A DNA stretch of 64,000 bases from Liopterus haemorrhoidalis (GCA_963971575.1 OZ020625.1:19498829-19562828); one strand, 5' to 3'; shown: positions 32,913 to 46,544, numbered from the stretch's first letter. Notes: a model not told the origin generated them from the sequence alone. A program made the numbers and translations.

Positions 32913-35900
32913 TTTGCACAGCATCAGAAAGTAAAAATTCTTAAATTGTTACATCGGGCATTGAACTTCTGTTCTTATGTAGGCAACCAATTTACCACGG
33001 AGCCATTGCGATTAAAAAATAAAAAAACAAAATATTTAGATAAAAATACTATGATAACGTCTTCTTTTTATATATTTATAAATTAGCGATGAAATAATAA
33101 AGAATCTAAAACTTTTCAAGCCATTTTTCTTCATCTCAAATGGTCTTGTAAAACACAATGTATTAAATTGGAAAAACAGTTTATTTATATCATTTTTAAA
33201 ATAAATAAAGTTGTTAAAACACAACGAAACTATAATAGTAGTGTTAAATAATAAAATCCAATATGTTGAAAACAATTTACTCACATTATTTCGCAATATT
33301 TTAAACACAGCTACAAGAATTTTGCAGTTAAATTTGCACTGGCAAACAGTTGGATTCTCATTGGACAGGAAGTTTAAACTGTTTTAAACGTTGAGCAATA
33401 CCAACTTAACTCAATAAATTATACACGAAGTATATTAAACAAATACATTTTCAAACAAATATCTACAAAATGCATTTTTATATAAATTCAGTTAGTAAAA
33501 CTACAATTGTTCTTTTAATATTGTTTCAATTAAATATGTTTATTATAACTTTAAGATTCCGTTAAAAATTTTAACAGTTGGCAACAAATTTACTTGATAA
33601 TTTGAATTTTTGTAACTTACCTTATTAAATATTAACAATATATAGTAGGTTATCAAAATATACTATAAAATTAACACTAACAAACTTATAATCTATTAAG
33701 AAATTACTTAGAATCCTATAAAATTAGCTCTAAATAGTACTGCTACAGATGGCTGCGACAAAGATATAGGCAACTATTCAAACTTTTGTGTGACTACGTT
33801 AGTCAAACAGGCGTTGCTACAATGGCGCTAAATACAAATATTTATTATTTTAGTCATTATTAGTATAAATTAAGGTAATATACAAAACATACAAAAATAT
33901 ACGAAACATATTTTTTTCATGTAACTGATAAAGGATGAAATTGTTTCATGCTAAACTGTATATTTTGAGCCCTATTTATTAGGGCACATTTTTATATATT
34001 TCACTAAAAAGATCTTAAGCTGGATCTACATTAGCTAACCGATCCTGTAATGTATCAAGTAAGGTAATGCTCCCTTGAAATCTGTAATCGCTAACCAGTA
34101 GCGGTTCCTCATGACATTGAAAAGCTTTTATTTTTTTAAAAAATACTGATAAATTAAAATAAACATGCACTCGTTTAAGTACGGAACGCTGCTATTGCCA
34201 TGCATTTGATGCGACGAAGCACGCCTTGTATTTATTTACGCAGGCGAGCCAATTCGAAACTGGTTCCGTTTTCAGACGGTTTATAGGCCTCGGCGGAGAG
34301 TTGGCGGAAGAGTGGAATGTCAGACTATTCGCTAGAATTACATTAAAGCGGAACCAGCTGTCTCTTGGCTCGTTAGTTCGAGTTACGGTGGCATACAGAA
34401 AGCGTCGCGTATTATAGTGTGTTTTTTTACTGTATCGTGTCGTGTGTGTGTTGTTATGTGTGACTATTAGAAATGAACAGTATCAGTAACCTTTTGAAAA
34501 ACACATTTTCTTTGTATTCCTTAGGGATTTAATGCACATCTGGGAAAAAATTAAAACGCATGAGAAATCGTTTCATTTTTACGAGAAAGGGGTGAAAACA
34601 TCGGTTAAAGTCCATTAGGCAAACCATGTTAAAGTCCATATTTAACACGTTCAGTGCCGCAATGTATTCGAAAAATTAGGTCCCACAGGTCATTTTTTTA
34701 TTGTTGAAACATACAGATTTTACTTCACTGATTCAGGAACTGATATGAATTTTTTTTTACCAAAATTAGAATTGCGTTTTTTTTTGCCTTTTATTTTTTT
34801 GGTGATACATTGGTCTTAAGTGGTCTGGTACAATATTACAAGTACTAATTGGCCGTAGTGAATCCATGTGTCACCGCGAACTTGTCTGAATCTACATATT
34901 ATAGTAATAGAGTTATTGGCTGGTGTTGCGTTAATAAACGCTCATGTCGCATATATAGAAAATACAAACATAAACCGTCTTTTATTTTCCAAATAAATAG
35001 AGAAAAAATAACTGTTTTGTTTTATTTCAATATAATGTAGCCGCATGGTGACATTGTGGTCTCATATCAACAGGCAGGGTTCGTAAACATATATAGCTAG
35101 CCGTACATGTATACTTTCCGCCTGTATGTATTTCAATGCACTGTATGAGACTAGACAAATACTGCACGGCTGAATATAAAGTTGGTTGATGTGAAACCAG
35201 ATGTCCATATGTCCCAAAAATATGCGAGACAAACATGATCTGGCATGGCACTCAACGAGAACAACTTCCTTTTCCATACAGACGGCGTGTCGATGAAGCG
35301 TCAGTGCTGGCCAAGTACAAAAATAGCGAACAAGGGCCAACGTTTGGAAAATGACGTCTGAAAGTGAAAGTGAGGTTATGGTCGCAGCTTTGACCTTGTT
35401 TTTGATATTTAAATTAGATTAAAAGTATAAAAAATCACTTTTTACTTTAAGTAGACTTCATAATTAAGCAAAAATGGTTACAACCTGCCTTTTGAGCACA
35501 ACACTCTCGACTGATGTGATGACAAATGTGTGCGCGTCGTGTGTACGGTACTAATATGCATATACAAGTCTGCACCGATGTTGGTCTAACTCCTTTGACT
35601 TGTGATAAAAATACCGCCTCGGAAGCGAACATTGGTCAGTGTCAAGCTCAGCGTACGTTGGCTGTTATTTGTGACTTGTTGCCCATACACACGATCCGCG
35701 GAGCTAGACGAATGTAAACATTGGGCGTGACTTGCCACGCCATCTGTAAGCGCCTTAAGAAGAGACATCCTAATATCGTTGTTCTGAAACGCTCCCTGAT
35801 GGAGTTAGCGGCTTTCCTGTAGAAACCCTTCGTAATTCTATTGACGAGTGTCCGCAGAGACTCAGATGTATAACGACCAAAAGTGGTCAATATGAAAACT

Positions 35901-36062
35901 GATTGATGTTTCTTGTTTAAGATGCAACTATGTATTAAGTATTAAAGGAAAACTAAAATATCTTGAAGCATTTTGGAGAAATTCATTTAAAAACTTTGGA
36001 ACACGTGTTTATTAACTTATTAATAATTATATGTATGGGCAGTGATTTTTAAATTGTCTAAC
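32913..36062. other. Unassigned region, no gene recognised
   Basis: AT-rich DNA without a convincing coding frame. Notes: a TTAACACGTTCAGTGCCG motif at about 34650 looks like a piggyBac-type MITE end without a partner. The stretch 34190-34440 is more G+C-rich than its surroundings, as is 35040-35900; neither resembles a known family. Confidence 0.4.
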
Positions 36063-36396
36063 TATAGTGCGTTCGAAGGTGAGTTTGCAGTATAGCTCTT
36101 ATGGCAAATGGGAGCGGTGTTGCCAAATGTTGTAAAAGTGTCAAATGTGTCAATTATAATAATATGAAAAACTTGTATTATTTACAAAAATCAACTCTTA
36201 TAAAACTCAATATAACACTCAACAAAAACAAATGGCCATTTGTAGAATACTGCGTCTTCACACATCAGCGCGTTTTAGAGCTGGCAACGTCGACTAGCAA
36301 GAAAAGGATAGCGTCATTCTGTAAACCCATTAGAGAGTATGAAAAAGAACTACTCCATATGCCCTGTACTGCAAACTCACCTTCGAACGCACTATA
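36063..36396. mobile_element. MITE with perfect TATAGTGCGTTCGAAGG ends
   Basis: Inverted ends of about 30 bases (TATAGTGCGTTCGAAGGTGA...) surround 270 bp with no homology. A TA duplication is likely. The 135-codon ORF across it (36101-36508) runs out of the element and is not a gene. Confidence 0.85.
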
Positions 36397-36578
36397 CCTT
36401 ATTCTTTCAGAATGGTATCAATCAATAGCAGTGATAACCTCTCTTCTGGGTTACGCCGTTACGAAGTTCACTTTGTGCAAAGCAGACAACATGTGGTACA
36501 ACCAATGAATTTCATTCAGTGGACGCTTGTTATATGGTCTAAGAAGCGCGATACCAGTTGCAACTAAACTTAATTCTA

Positions 36579-36798
36579 CGAGGATAATTTTTTAAATAAG
36601 AACCGTTTGCGCATCTTATCCGCGCATAACGATCCCTGCAGTCGTTTTACCGATTAATGCCTTCTCTAATCATTTGCCAATGTTGTCAGTCAGTCTGAAG
36701 TTGCTAGCGGAGTCAGAATGTCAGCCATGTCCATTACTAATCCTGCCGATTGCGAAGTACACGCTGTGATTCAGTTTTTAAATGCAAAAAAACACGTA
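36579..36798 (+). mobile_element. Mariner 5' fragment
   Basis: Same family as 3403-5096: TACGAGG...ATTTTTTAAATAAGAACCGT, then a transposase start (MSAMSITNPADCEVHAVIQF) that breaks off after about 30 codons. No right end. Confidence 0.75.
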
Positions 36799-37165
36799 AG
36801 ATGTGACGCTTTGATAAATGTACTACATTTCACAAATAAAGATTTATTGTTATCATCAAGTGCAGTGTGTGTCTTTTGACTTAGGCACTAGACTAGTATA
36901 TAACTCTTCTCTGACTGGAATCTTGTTTTAAGTACATAGTTGTTACGTTTCAGGTTGTCGATCCCAGTGATGGGCGTTTACGCGTAAACTTTGATTGTTT
37001 ACTTTTACGTGTAAACTTATGTAAATTGGTAAACTTGTAAACAATGGAAACAACGTAAACTATGTAAACTGTCAAATATTGAGGTTAGTTTTTGTTATTT
37101 AGTATCAATAATAGAGAGCTTAATGAACAAGTAATTCAGTTCAAAATAATAAATATAAATAAAAA

Positions 37166-39149
37166 ATGGTGGGAAGAAACCGAAGGAATATCTATGAAGA
37201 ACTAGGTTTTGTTTTAATTAAAGAAAAGGAAAGAAAATATACGGCGTTATGCAAAATTTGCAATAAAACTTTGCAAAACATTGCAGAAAACCGTTTAAAG
37301 TCACACAGGTAAGAAAAAAATTATTAACAAAATATTTAGTATGATTTCGAAATTAATACACCACCTAATTTATTAAATTATGTGTATGCATTTCAGAAAC
37401 ATTTGTCAAGAAAATAAGTTTAACCGTAGTCGTAGCTCTATGTAAACTGTTTCAATTAGTAATGATGAAATAACTGAAGGAGGATCCTCAAGCCAAAACT
37501 GGCGAGAATTAGACATGGACATTTTATCTGATGGAAGTCTGAATTTAATTACCATTGATGCCGATCCAGTACCTACTCAGTCCGTTATAGAATATGTTGC
37601 ATCGTCACAGAATATAAATGTGCTATCTCCAGTACCTAGCAGTAGCACTTTTAGTTCCAAATCTAATTCTATCGAAGAATCAGCTTTTGTTTACGGTACT
37701 GACAGCACCAGTAGCAGTGTCAGTCGAATCAAAAATAGAAATGTGAAACCGCAAACAAAAAAAATTGCAACATTCCTTGACAAGCTAAATGAAAATGAAG
37801 AAACTGAATTAAATAGTGTTTTAGCAGATTTCATTTTTGGTTGCAATATACCTTTCAGTATTATTGAATCGATGCACTTCAAAAAATGTATTAAAAAAAT
37901 AAGACCTGCATATTTTGATAAAATACCGAGTAGAAAAACTTTATCTACTACCTTATTGGATAAAAGTTATGAAAAATGTATAGCTAATGCAAACATATCG
38001 CTTAATTCAGAATCTGTACTTTTGATAGACGGATGGAAAAATTCATCTAGTAACACGAAGACTGTGGTGACCATGCTCCATAACTCGAACGGTTCTCAAG
38101 TATTCCTTAATGCTTGGGATTTATCTGGCGAACAAGAAACTGGAGAAAAGTTGACAGAAATAGTTAATTCATGCAGTGACCTAGCAAAAGAAATGTATAG
38201 TGCAAACATTTATGCCGTAGTTTCAGATAATGCCAGTAATATGATAAGAATGGGTCACCTACTTAATTCCCTGATTTGGTACAGCACTTTTAATAGACAT
38301 ATAGGTAATTTATTAGCAAAAGATGTAATAGATACAAATTTAACTGAGAATGTTACTACCGTTCTAAAGCTTATTATAGATAGAGGTGGGCATAGAATAA
38401 AATTACCTTGTGAAACACGATGGTGTTCATATAGAAACGCATACTTTTGTTTGCTTGAGAACCTACACTTTATGAAATTGATTGCTGTTGATTCAGAAAA
38501 ATTGAAGCCTGAAATTACGCGATTAATATTTGACGACACATTTATTATCAATGTTAGGGATAGCATTGAAGTATTGGATCCAATCTGTCAATTAATAAAT
38601 ACATGCCAAAGCTCTACATGTTCAGTTGCAGATGCTGTACATCAATGGCTAAATCTGAAACTACCAGAAAAATTTGAAAGAAAATTGAAGCATCGCAAAG
38701 AAATGGCATTCAACAATTATGCATTGTCATCATATTATTTACACCCACTTTACAACAATAATTTGCTAAATACTGATCAACATAGCAAAATACAGAAGTT
38801 CTTGCTAGATCAGCTAAGTGCTGATGGAATTGAAGATCTATATTCATACGAAACCCGAAAAGGTGTTTTTGAAACACTGTTCAATAAAAATATTCAAAAG
38901 CCAATTGTATTTTGGAGCACAGCCGAGATAGATCATCCAAATCTATCAAAGCTTGCCATCAAATTATTATTGATTCCTGCTTCTTCAGGCCAATTGGAAC
39001 GAGTGTTCTCCAACTGGGCTCAAATCCACACGCCTGTTAGAAACAGACTAGTTTTTGAAAGATCTAAAAAACTAATGCATGTCTACTATCAACTGCGATT
39101 AATGGATGCCGATCAAAAAAATATTGGTTTTAATGAGGATAAAATTTAA
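37166..39149 (+). pseudogene. hAT transposase (BED finger plus catalytic core), one premature stop
   Basis: Exon 1 (37166-37308) encodes a BED-type zinc finger (CKICNKTL...NRLKSHR). The intron is GT-AG to 37396, and exon 2 starts at 37397. In the spliced frame a single TAA (37443-37445) precedes a 544-codon open frame from 37515. That frame has the hAT DDE residues: LLIDGWK (Asp about 172), VVSDNASNM (Asp about 238), SGQLERVFSNW (Glu about 495). It also has LPCETRWCSYRNA and a complete dimerisation region. Apart from the one stop the gene looks functional; the 544-aa product alone would lack the BED finger. Confidence 0.85.
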
Positions 39150-39162
39150 TGTATTTTCTTGC

Positions 39163-39345
39163 ATTAAAAAATATAGACTGATTTTATTTAAGTTGAAATT
39201 TAATTAATTTATTTAGTTATTAAAAAATATAGACTGATTTTATTTAAGTTGAAATTTAATGAATTTATTTTGTTATTAAAAAATAAAGACTGATTTTATT
39301 TAAGTTGAAATTTAATGTATTTTGTTATTAAAAATAAAGACTGAT
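39163..39345 (+). repeat. 62-bp tandem repeat, 3 units, in the hAT 3' region
   Basis: Unit: ATTAAAAAATATAGACTGAT then TTTATTTAAGTTGAAATTTAAT..., repeated about three times just after the transposase stop. Probably replication slippage; may serve as subterminal sequence. Confidence 0.8.
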
Positions 39346-39898
39346 TTTCTAAAGAAAAAATGTTTTTTATTTTTCATATTCGTATTTACTAACTTGTAAC
39401 ACCTATATAATGATACATATTCGATTTTTATTTATATTTATATTGGCTTGTTCTAATTTTATATGTTATACTTACTGTTTCTTTTAAAATTCTATTATTT
39501 ATAAAAATGTTTTACGGGGTTCTGTAGTTCAGTGCGCATGTCTAAATCATTATTTACGTTTACATTGTTTACAAGAGTTTTGGTGTTTACTTTACATCAA
39601 TTGTTTACACGTCAACAATGAGGTAACTTACACCATGTAACTTACGCGCCCATCACTGATGTTATTGTATAATATAATTTGTTATATATCGTTTATTACT
39701 ATAACCATTATAACTATTAAAATAATAAATGTTTTTGATTGTTAATAAAGAAAATGCGATTTTTCCTAACTTAGGGGTACACAGATGTCAACACTTTGGG
39801 AAACACTGCTATAAACAATTAATAAAATCATTTTTCCACCTTTGTAATTTAGGAAAAACTTAAATTTATACTAAAATGCGGTAAAGATGCAATTTAGT

Positions 39899-40367
39899 AA
39901 GGTGACCATATTTTTTAGTTCAAAATTCGGGACGGGAGCTCATAGCCCGGGGGGGGGGGGGGTTGATTATTCAAATGTAATTGTTTAATTCATTTTTTTT
40001 AAATAAATAATTATAATTTATAATAAATAAAAATTTCCTATCTATGGATCTTTTTGAAGCATTTTATAAAAATCGACACAGTTTTCTTCATAATTTACTT
40101 TAATCAGTAATATTGCTTTCAATGTGTCTACATCAAGTTGAGTCTTGTCACTTGTCCAAAAACTGTTCATCAAGGAAAATACCCTTTCGGTAGATTGAAA
40201 GTTTGGTTAAAAATAATTTTAGTTGAAATATATTAAAAATAAGTATCTTTTCTAAAATTCGGGACAAAAAACCCGAATTCCGGACAAATATTGCCTCTGA
40301 CAAAATTCGGGACGCAAGGCGGAAATTCGGGACTATCCCGGCCAATTCGGGACGTATGGCCACCTTA
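39899..40367. mobile_element. hAT-like MITE (AAGGTGRCCATA ends)
   Basis: Left AAGGTGACCATA and right (reverse complement) AAGGTGGCCATACGTCCCGA, with several GGGAC/CCCGAATT motifs and a poly-G run near 39950. A similar CAGTGTTGCCATCTGTCCCC end lies at 40457 without a partner. No target duplication confirmed. Confidence 0.5.
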
Positions 40368-41560
40368 AGTTTAGTTAGCTACTAATACGCATGGCGCACA
40401 AGAGTTCATCTGCACACCAGATTTTCCAGCGAAAGACCGGAAAACCCTTCTCTAAACAGTGTTGCCATCTGTCCCCGGGTTTGACCAGGACAGTCCGGGT
40501 TTTGCGCCACGTGTCCGGGTGTCCGGGCGAAGCCCAAAAATGTCCGGGAATATAGAAAATTTAGCAAAACGTCAGTAATTATTTATTTTTAAAAATACAT
40601 TAATAATTTTGTAAATTTTATTTCCTTTTTTCAATATTTTGCGTTGGCAGTAATGAGATAGCTGATAGTGGAGACCCACATGATATTATTAAACCAATTG
40701 TGCTATTGGCGACTCAACTTAACGCGTATCCCTCTAGCGGCAAAAAAGCGAACACTTCGAAAAAGGTTACTGTCATTGTTTACGTATAATTCACCATGTG
40801 TTTTATTGTTTCTGTCCATTCTCACTCCATTTTTACAGCGAATAAAGTGATAAATTTAAGAAAAAATGATTAAATACTCCTTGTTGTGTGTATGGTAGTC
40901 AATCACAGGAAGAACATCTTCGAATATTAGATTGAAAGATTATCACTGATTCTAAAATTTTGTTTCTATTGAAGGGAATTTATACTGTTCAGATGATTTT
41001 AAACAAGTTTTTAACGTTGAATTTCTCATTTTCCCTGTCTCACATGTGCAAGAAAATCGTTTAATGTTGTGTAAATTATTGTTAATATAATTAAAACCCC
41101 TTGTTATTTCATGGGAGTGTTCCATAACTGTGTTAGTTTGCAAATATTTGACAGTTTTCTTGTGTAGAATAAATTACAAGTTCTCTTTCTATAAAATTTC
41201 TTGAGATATGTGTAGATATTAAGTATTCAAATAAATGTTTTAAGTTCAAAGTATAACATTTTATTTTCTCTGTGAGTATAAGCCGGCACCAACATTATAA
41301 CCTCTAAAAATATTCATTTACAAGCAGCAAATTTTATCATAAAATGGATTCACATATATTTATACACTTTTATAATACTAGGTAATAATTTAAATATACT
41401 GTATACAGCAAGAAAACGTAAATTAGACCAAAAATTGATTATAAACCAATACTGTTTACATACGTTGACAGCTGACTATCCTTTATCGTGTCAAAAGTTC
41501 ACAAGGCGATAGTGGCGCCGTTTCGGTAATTATAGTCGCGAATAGTAACTTGAGTGAGTT

Positions 41561-42157
41561 CAGTGGCGTAGCGTGGGGAGGGCGGGGGGTGCGGCCCGCC
41601 CCGAGCGGCACTTTTTTGGGGCGGCAAAAATTCACAATAAATAATATCTTGAAATTTGAACCATTTCTTTTCATATTTTTGTCGCACCTACAATTCGGAC
41701 CGATTAAAATGAGCACGGAACTTTTTATTATTTAATCTGTGACGGAACCAGGGAATACCATTTCTTTAAGTGAGTGTAGTTATCTCGCTCGCTCTAGCGA
41801 CTGGACACACCATCTGTACTAACCAGTTACCTTGCGGTAATTCCCCGTGTTTTATTTTGTGCTCGGATTGTTTTGTGCTATTGAGTTCAATATTGTCTAA
41901 TAGCACCTGCAACATCAGTCGTCCAATTCACATTGACTCAATTAACTTGCTAACTGCGTGTTGTGATTTGTGATTGTTAAATTATTGAATTTTGTCGAAA
42001 AATTGTATGTAATCTCAGTGGCGTAACATAGCGGGGGCGGCCCGCCCCGGGCGGCAAATTCTGTAAATTTTGGAGCCTTTTAGATTTAAATACCTAAATA
42101 AGGTGGCGGCGAAATTGGCCTCCGCCCCGGGCGGCTGAAACCCACGCTACGCCACTG
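41561..42157. mobile_element. hAT-type MITE (CAGTGGCGTAGCGTGGG ends)
   Basis: Inverted ends CAGTGGCGTAGCGTGGG, with the exact 8-bp duplication AGTGAGTT (41553-41560, 42158-42165). A second CAGTGGCGTA end at 42010 inside suggests a related copy inserted or rearranged within. Confidence 0.88.
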
Positions 42158-42344
42158 AGTGAGTTTTGAGCGTTCATTAGAACTTCTAATTTGTAATAAT
42201 TTAAAAATTAAATCTGATGAATTTCTGTGTACAGTAATAGGCAATAAGAAGCTTTTAGAAGCGACACGTGCCAATATGAGATACAGTTTTAAAGAGAAAA
42301 AATAAATATTTTGTTGACAAAATTTTGTGATTTTATGATGTTGA

Positions 42345-42596
42345 TATATGCTGTTCACTTTGGTAAGGACAAACCAGTGCTGCTTATTTTGGTGACTTAT
42401 AGTGTATTACTGACTTTACATGTCAATTAAAAATATTCTTTACCCTGTAAAACCGACTTTAGATTTGTAGGACATTTTAAGAAAATGACATTTTTTATAT
42501 ATATTTAATATCAACATGATATACCATTTCAAAGGTGTAAACTATTGAAATCAAAATTTCCTCTTAGTTTGTTTTTACAAAATTTAACAGCATATA
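42345..42596. mobile_element. Copy of the TATAAGCAGTTCA-type MITE
   Basis: Diverged ends TATATGCTGTTCACTTT-GTAAGGACAAA and TTTGTTTTTACAAAATTTAA-CAGCATATA, with the same interior as 8862-9208 (TTATTTTGGTGACTTATAGT...). Confidence 0.7.
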
Positions 42597-43280
42597 TGAA
42601 TATTAATATTATAACAAAAATGTATTTATTGTATATAGATTAATAAACTTATGTATGTTTCATTAATTTATGATATTGGAATGATTAATTTCAACTTTTT
42701 TTTGCTCGCAAAATTTTTATGTCCGAGTGAACAACATTTGAAAGGTGGCAACACTGTCTCAAAATGTTTATTATTTATTATCGTTTTTCTAATTCTGCTG
42801 TCCTAGATTTTTACTAGTTAAACCTAACCTTATTACCAAAATTGATCATATTTACTGGAGTCTATTAAACTAGTTTTTTGGGCACCATTTCAAAATAGTT
42901 CTTTTTCATCATTTAGTATAAGCAGTTCAATTTTGTAAGAACAAACTATAAGCTGTTCACTTTTGTAAGAACACACTAGATCTGGTTATTTTGGTTACTT
43001 TTATGGTGTGTTACTGACTTTAAATGTCAATTAAAAATATTCCTTACGCTGTAAAACCGATTTTAGGTTGCTAAGGTTATGAATATTATAATTAATACAA
43101 TGTTCCGTAACTGCACACCTAACTACCGCGGTCACGGTTACGGTAAAGTCGTGGTAAGTTGTGGTTACCTGAAAACGCGTTTTTGTTACGGAACGGTCTT
43201 CACCTCACAGTTGATAAAACAGACAACTGAACTGTCATTTTATGGACGTTATAGATTCTCTTACAAACTTATTAATAAAT

Positions 43281-44497
43281 CAGTGGCGTGCCGTGACTTT
43301 TTACAATGGGCAGCAGATATTTTTTTGACTCTTTCCTTATTTTAATTAACTTTCTTTTTATTTTGTTATTTTTACAACTATTTAAATACTACTTCAATAC
43401 GCCTGTTTTTCTTACAAAAATTTTCCGGCACTCTATCATAAAAATCTGCAATTCGCAGTAACTGTAATAGTTCTTTTTCTATTGAAAATAATGATATGAT
43501 TTGATAACCTGTCTTGCTCTGTTGAATTTCTGGCATACGTCTTCACTCGTTTTAAAGTAGAAAATGTTCTTTCTACTGAAGCTGCGCTGTGAGGTATAAA
43601 AGGTACAAACAAGGCCAGCAAAACATTTTATTAATTTTTTCACAACCACATAGCCATACATTTTTGTCCTAATAAAAGTTTTGAAAATGTTTTGTGTTGT
43701 TTTTATTTTTAACTTTAATTTCATTTTTTAATTGCGACATATGTGGTGTTGGTCGTGGATATTTTTTTATTTCGGCCTTTTCTTCTAAAGAAAAACGAGG
43801 AAACGGCTTCTGCAGTAAGAGTTCAATAATACAACCCTTCCCACTGCAGGACAAATTGGACTAATCCGGTGACAATATTTCAGTGTAACAATTTTGATTT
43901 AAATGCACAGAAAAAAATTAAAAGAAAAAACAACAGTACATATTTAAAAACCAATGAAACTGGATTAGCAACTAGAACAGTCCTAACAACAATTTAAACT
44001 AAATAAATATACTCTAACTCAACAAGAAATCAATTAATACAAAATACAATGAGCTTATTGCTTTCTAAAGTATGCGATACTCCATAAATCAAGCTAGAAC
44101 ACTACTCGAATGAGTTCGACTGGACGTCAGAAGCAGAGAAATTTCTGCTTGCATAGTATGTTAAATTCCGTGCTACAGATAACTCGTCACAGACGTGACG
44201 TCATACAACTAACCAATCATATTCCCTATATCGCACTGTTAGGTAGACAGAAAATATTCTGCTTGCTTGTAAGACTTGTGGCCTAGTGAAATCTTTTCAA
44301 GCGATGTGAATAAAATAGATTTGTACTAGCCATAATATAATAAACTAAATAATGTCATGATAATAACTACATGTATTTATTAAAATTGTTGTAAATCAGT
44401 TTTAATGTTATATATTTTAATGATATTTACTTTTATCACATTAATAAAATGATTGGGCAGCAGAGCTTACCCTGCTGCCCTGGACCGCACGCCACTG
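43281..44497 (-). mobile_element. hAT remnant with dimerisation domain
   Basis: Ends CAGTGGCGTGC inverted, with the exact 8-bp duplication TAATAAAT (43273-43280, 44498-44505). A minus-strand ORF (43621-43436) reads IPHSAASVERTFSTLKRVKT, the hAT C-terminal motif; the rest is decayed. Confidence 0.88.
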
Positions 44498-45132
44498 TAA
44501 TAAATATATTTGTTTTATTAGTATTTGTTTACAATGGTACATTATATAAGAACATACAAAAATATATGATTTTTCCCGATATTATTTTTCACGACATCAA
44601 TCAATATTACTAAAAAACAGTTATGTACTTACACTCATTCATACTGTTTTAATTATAGAGTATAGTAAAATAATATTATAATTTGCTACTTGCACTACAA
44701 AGAAACGATTAATTCCCTCCACTTAACTCTCGCCTTATTGTAATTGTTTTGAAATTCCCGCCTTTTGTAGTTTACATTAGATCTGAAGTTTGTAGTCGGA
44801 GGAAATAACCACACTAACCGCGATATTTCCACGGTTAGTTTGGTTACAAAAAAGTTACCAAAATTTTCAGTAACCGCGTTCCGAAACTTAACAATTTTCC
44901 TGAAAAGGTTAATGTCGTACACTTTCGGAACGGGAAACTTCAACCGCGGTTACTTTCGTCGAGTAATGGAACATTGTATAAGATATCATTTTTCAATATG
45001 ACATATGTCAAATGGATCGACATTTTAAAAAAGTGACATTTTTTAATACCAACATGACATACAGCTTCAAAGGTGCAAACTATTAAAAACAAAATTCCCT
45101 CTTAGTTTGTTCTTACAAAAGTGAACAGCTTA

Positions 45133-45783
45133 GTTGCATTCAAGTTGTACAGAGTAGAGCGAGCGCTGAGCGAACAGTTGATGGTGACGTCATGAATAGA
45201 ACACTAACGGAGCGAGCATTCTTGTGACGTAATGTTTATAAAATCTAACCCTACAATTTTAGGCGGCGTTTTTACTGTCAGATTAGTTCACGTCAGTCAT
45301 GAATCAAAATTATATACCTCGGTTTTTCCTTGGTTTTTTTTCAATGATGAAGAAATGAAATTAATTAAAAATTAAATAATAATGAATGAATCAATTTAAT
45401 GATTTTTTTCCATTTTAATTTTATGCACGGTGTATTTTAATAATTTTTTTGCTGTTTACAGAACGTCACAAATACATAAAATGGCCGTGCTCTGTAGCCA
45501 TAGATAAATAACAATATTATTTGTCTATTGTTATTTGTCTAAGGCTATTATTTTTATTTTATTTATAATTTAATTTTAAACTTTCTTTTCTTTCCCGCCG
45601 TTCACCCACTTTTTAAATCATACTCCATATACTCGGTCTTAAAACCCCGAACACATAGAGCGCACTCTAAATGCTCGCTCGATCGCAAAACGAATGCAAT
45701 TGAGTGTACTCCGAGCGTCAAATCGAACACGTTTGAGTGTACAAAACGTGCTCGGAACGCTCGGAGCGTCAAATCGAATGTAC
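45133..45783 (+). mobile_element. MITE related to the segment at 58990-59440 (opposite strand)
   Basis: It shares long stretches with the reverse complement of 58990-59440 (GTAGAGCGAGCGCTGAG, GTTGATGGTGACGTCAT, CTAACCCTACAATTT, ATGAATCAAAATTAT...CCTCGGTTTTTC, GCACGGTGTATTTTAATAAT). The right half has repeated GCTCGGAGCGTCAAATCGAA motifs. Ends resemble GTACATTCGATTTG. Confidence 0.6.
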
Positions 45784-46411
45784 TGCTTATAGATTGTACT
45801 GCTAACTTTTAGAAACTTGGTTATATTGTAAAAGAGGCTTTACAGTTTTGGTTCATGTTTGTATTATTTTAGGTTAGTATTATATTTACAAAATATTTAA
45901 GATGTCACTATTCAAAATGAAATATGACAAATGATATTTTTTAAATGACACATTTACAATCTGACTTTTCATGTTATTTTTCTGTAATATATACCAACAT
46001 GACATACTGTTTCAATGGTGCAAACTGTTGAAAACAAAATTTCCTCTTAGTTTGTTCTTACAAGAGTGAACTGCTTATATTAGACAAAAAGCAAATCTTT
46101 TTCGGTCTAGGCCGATTAGCATATTTTTTTTGCCGCTGGAAGCTAGAGCCATCTATGTCATATCTTAAGTTACAAGATCTCCATGGTTACCCGGAAACAA
46201 CTGACAGTCAAACAATAATAATAGTAATTATTGTTCAATAACCATAAATTATCCAGTGTTAATAAATAAATTTAATTTTTCTAATAAAAATTATTTTTGG
46301 TTGCCAAAAAATATAATGTGCACCTTGGCAAATAAGATCCTTTTCGTCCTTATCTTTTTTTCGTATCCCAAACAATTCATAGTAATGTTTAAATATATAA
46401 TATTTTTTTAG

Positions 46412-46487
46412 GCAGTCATATGGCATTGTCTGAATCATTATGCTTATTCCGATGCAGTATTTTTGGCTGAACGATTATATGCGGAAG
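46412..46487 (+). CDS. Cdc27: CDC27/APC3 exon (N-terminal TPR)
   Basis: After a poly-T AG acceptor the frame reads AVIWHCLNHYAYSDAVFLAERLYAE and stops in phase 1 at GTAAAT. The match to the start of metazoan CDC27 (AAIW-x-x-LNHYAY-x-DAVFLAERLYAEV) is near exact. CDC27 is a TPR scaffold subunit of the anaphase-promoting complex, which ubiquitinates mitotic regulators. The first few codons of the protein should lie in an upstream exon that I did not find. Confidence 0.85.
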
Positions 46488-46544
46488 GTAAATATTTGGG
46501 TTACATATATATGTATAAGTTTCTATCCGAACATTTTTTTGTAG

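Larger units (their letters stand above)
36965..39658 (+). mobile_element. Nearly intact hAT transposon
   Basis: Ends CAGTGATGGGCG inverted (36965 and 39658), about 2.7 kb. Subterminal regions are rich in GTAAAC-type motifs. It holds a two-exon transposase gene. No matching 8-bp duplication is visible (GTCGATCC / ATGTTATT), so the target sites have diverged or an end rearranged. Confidence 0.85.
42917..46079. mobile_element. Nested stack of two TATAAGC-type MITEs and other elements
   Basis: The outer left end (42917-42946) pairs with the outer right end (about 45784-46079); the inner left end (from 42947) pairs with TTCTTACAAAAGTGAACAGCTTA ending at 45132. Inside the inner copy are inverted TACAATGTTCC segments (about 43096 and 44980) and a hAT (43281-44497). 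Between inner and outer right ends lies the element 45133-45783. No host gene. Confidence 0.6.

Noticed and set aside
34650..34670. TTAACACGTTCAGTGCCG as a piggyBac MITE
   Set aside because: Only one end seen; the inverted partner with TTAA was not found.
36101..36508. 135-codon ORF
   Set aside because: It runs across a MITE with perfect inverted ends and beyond its border; no recognisable domain.
39812..39826. Lone CAGTGTTTCC-type hAT end near 39.8 kb (also 13003, 24857, 40457)
   Set aside because: No partner end or target duplication could be matched, so no element was called.
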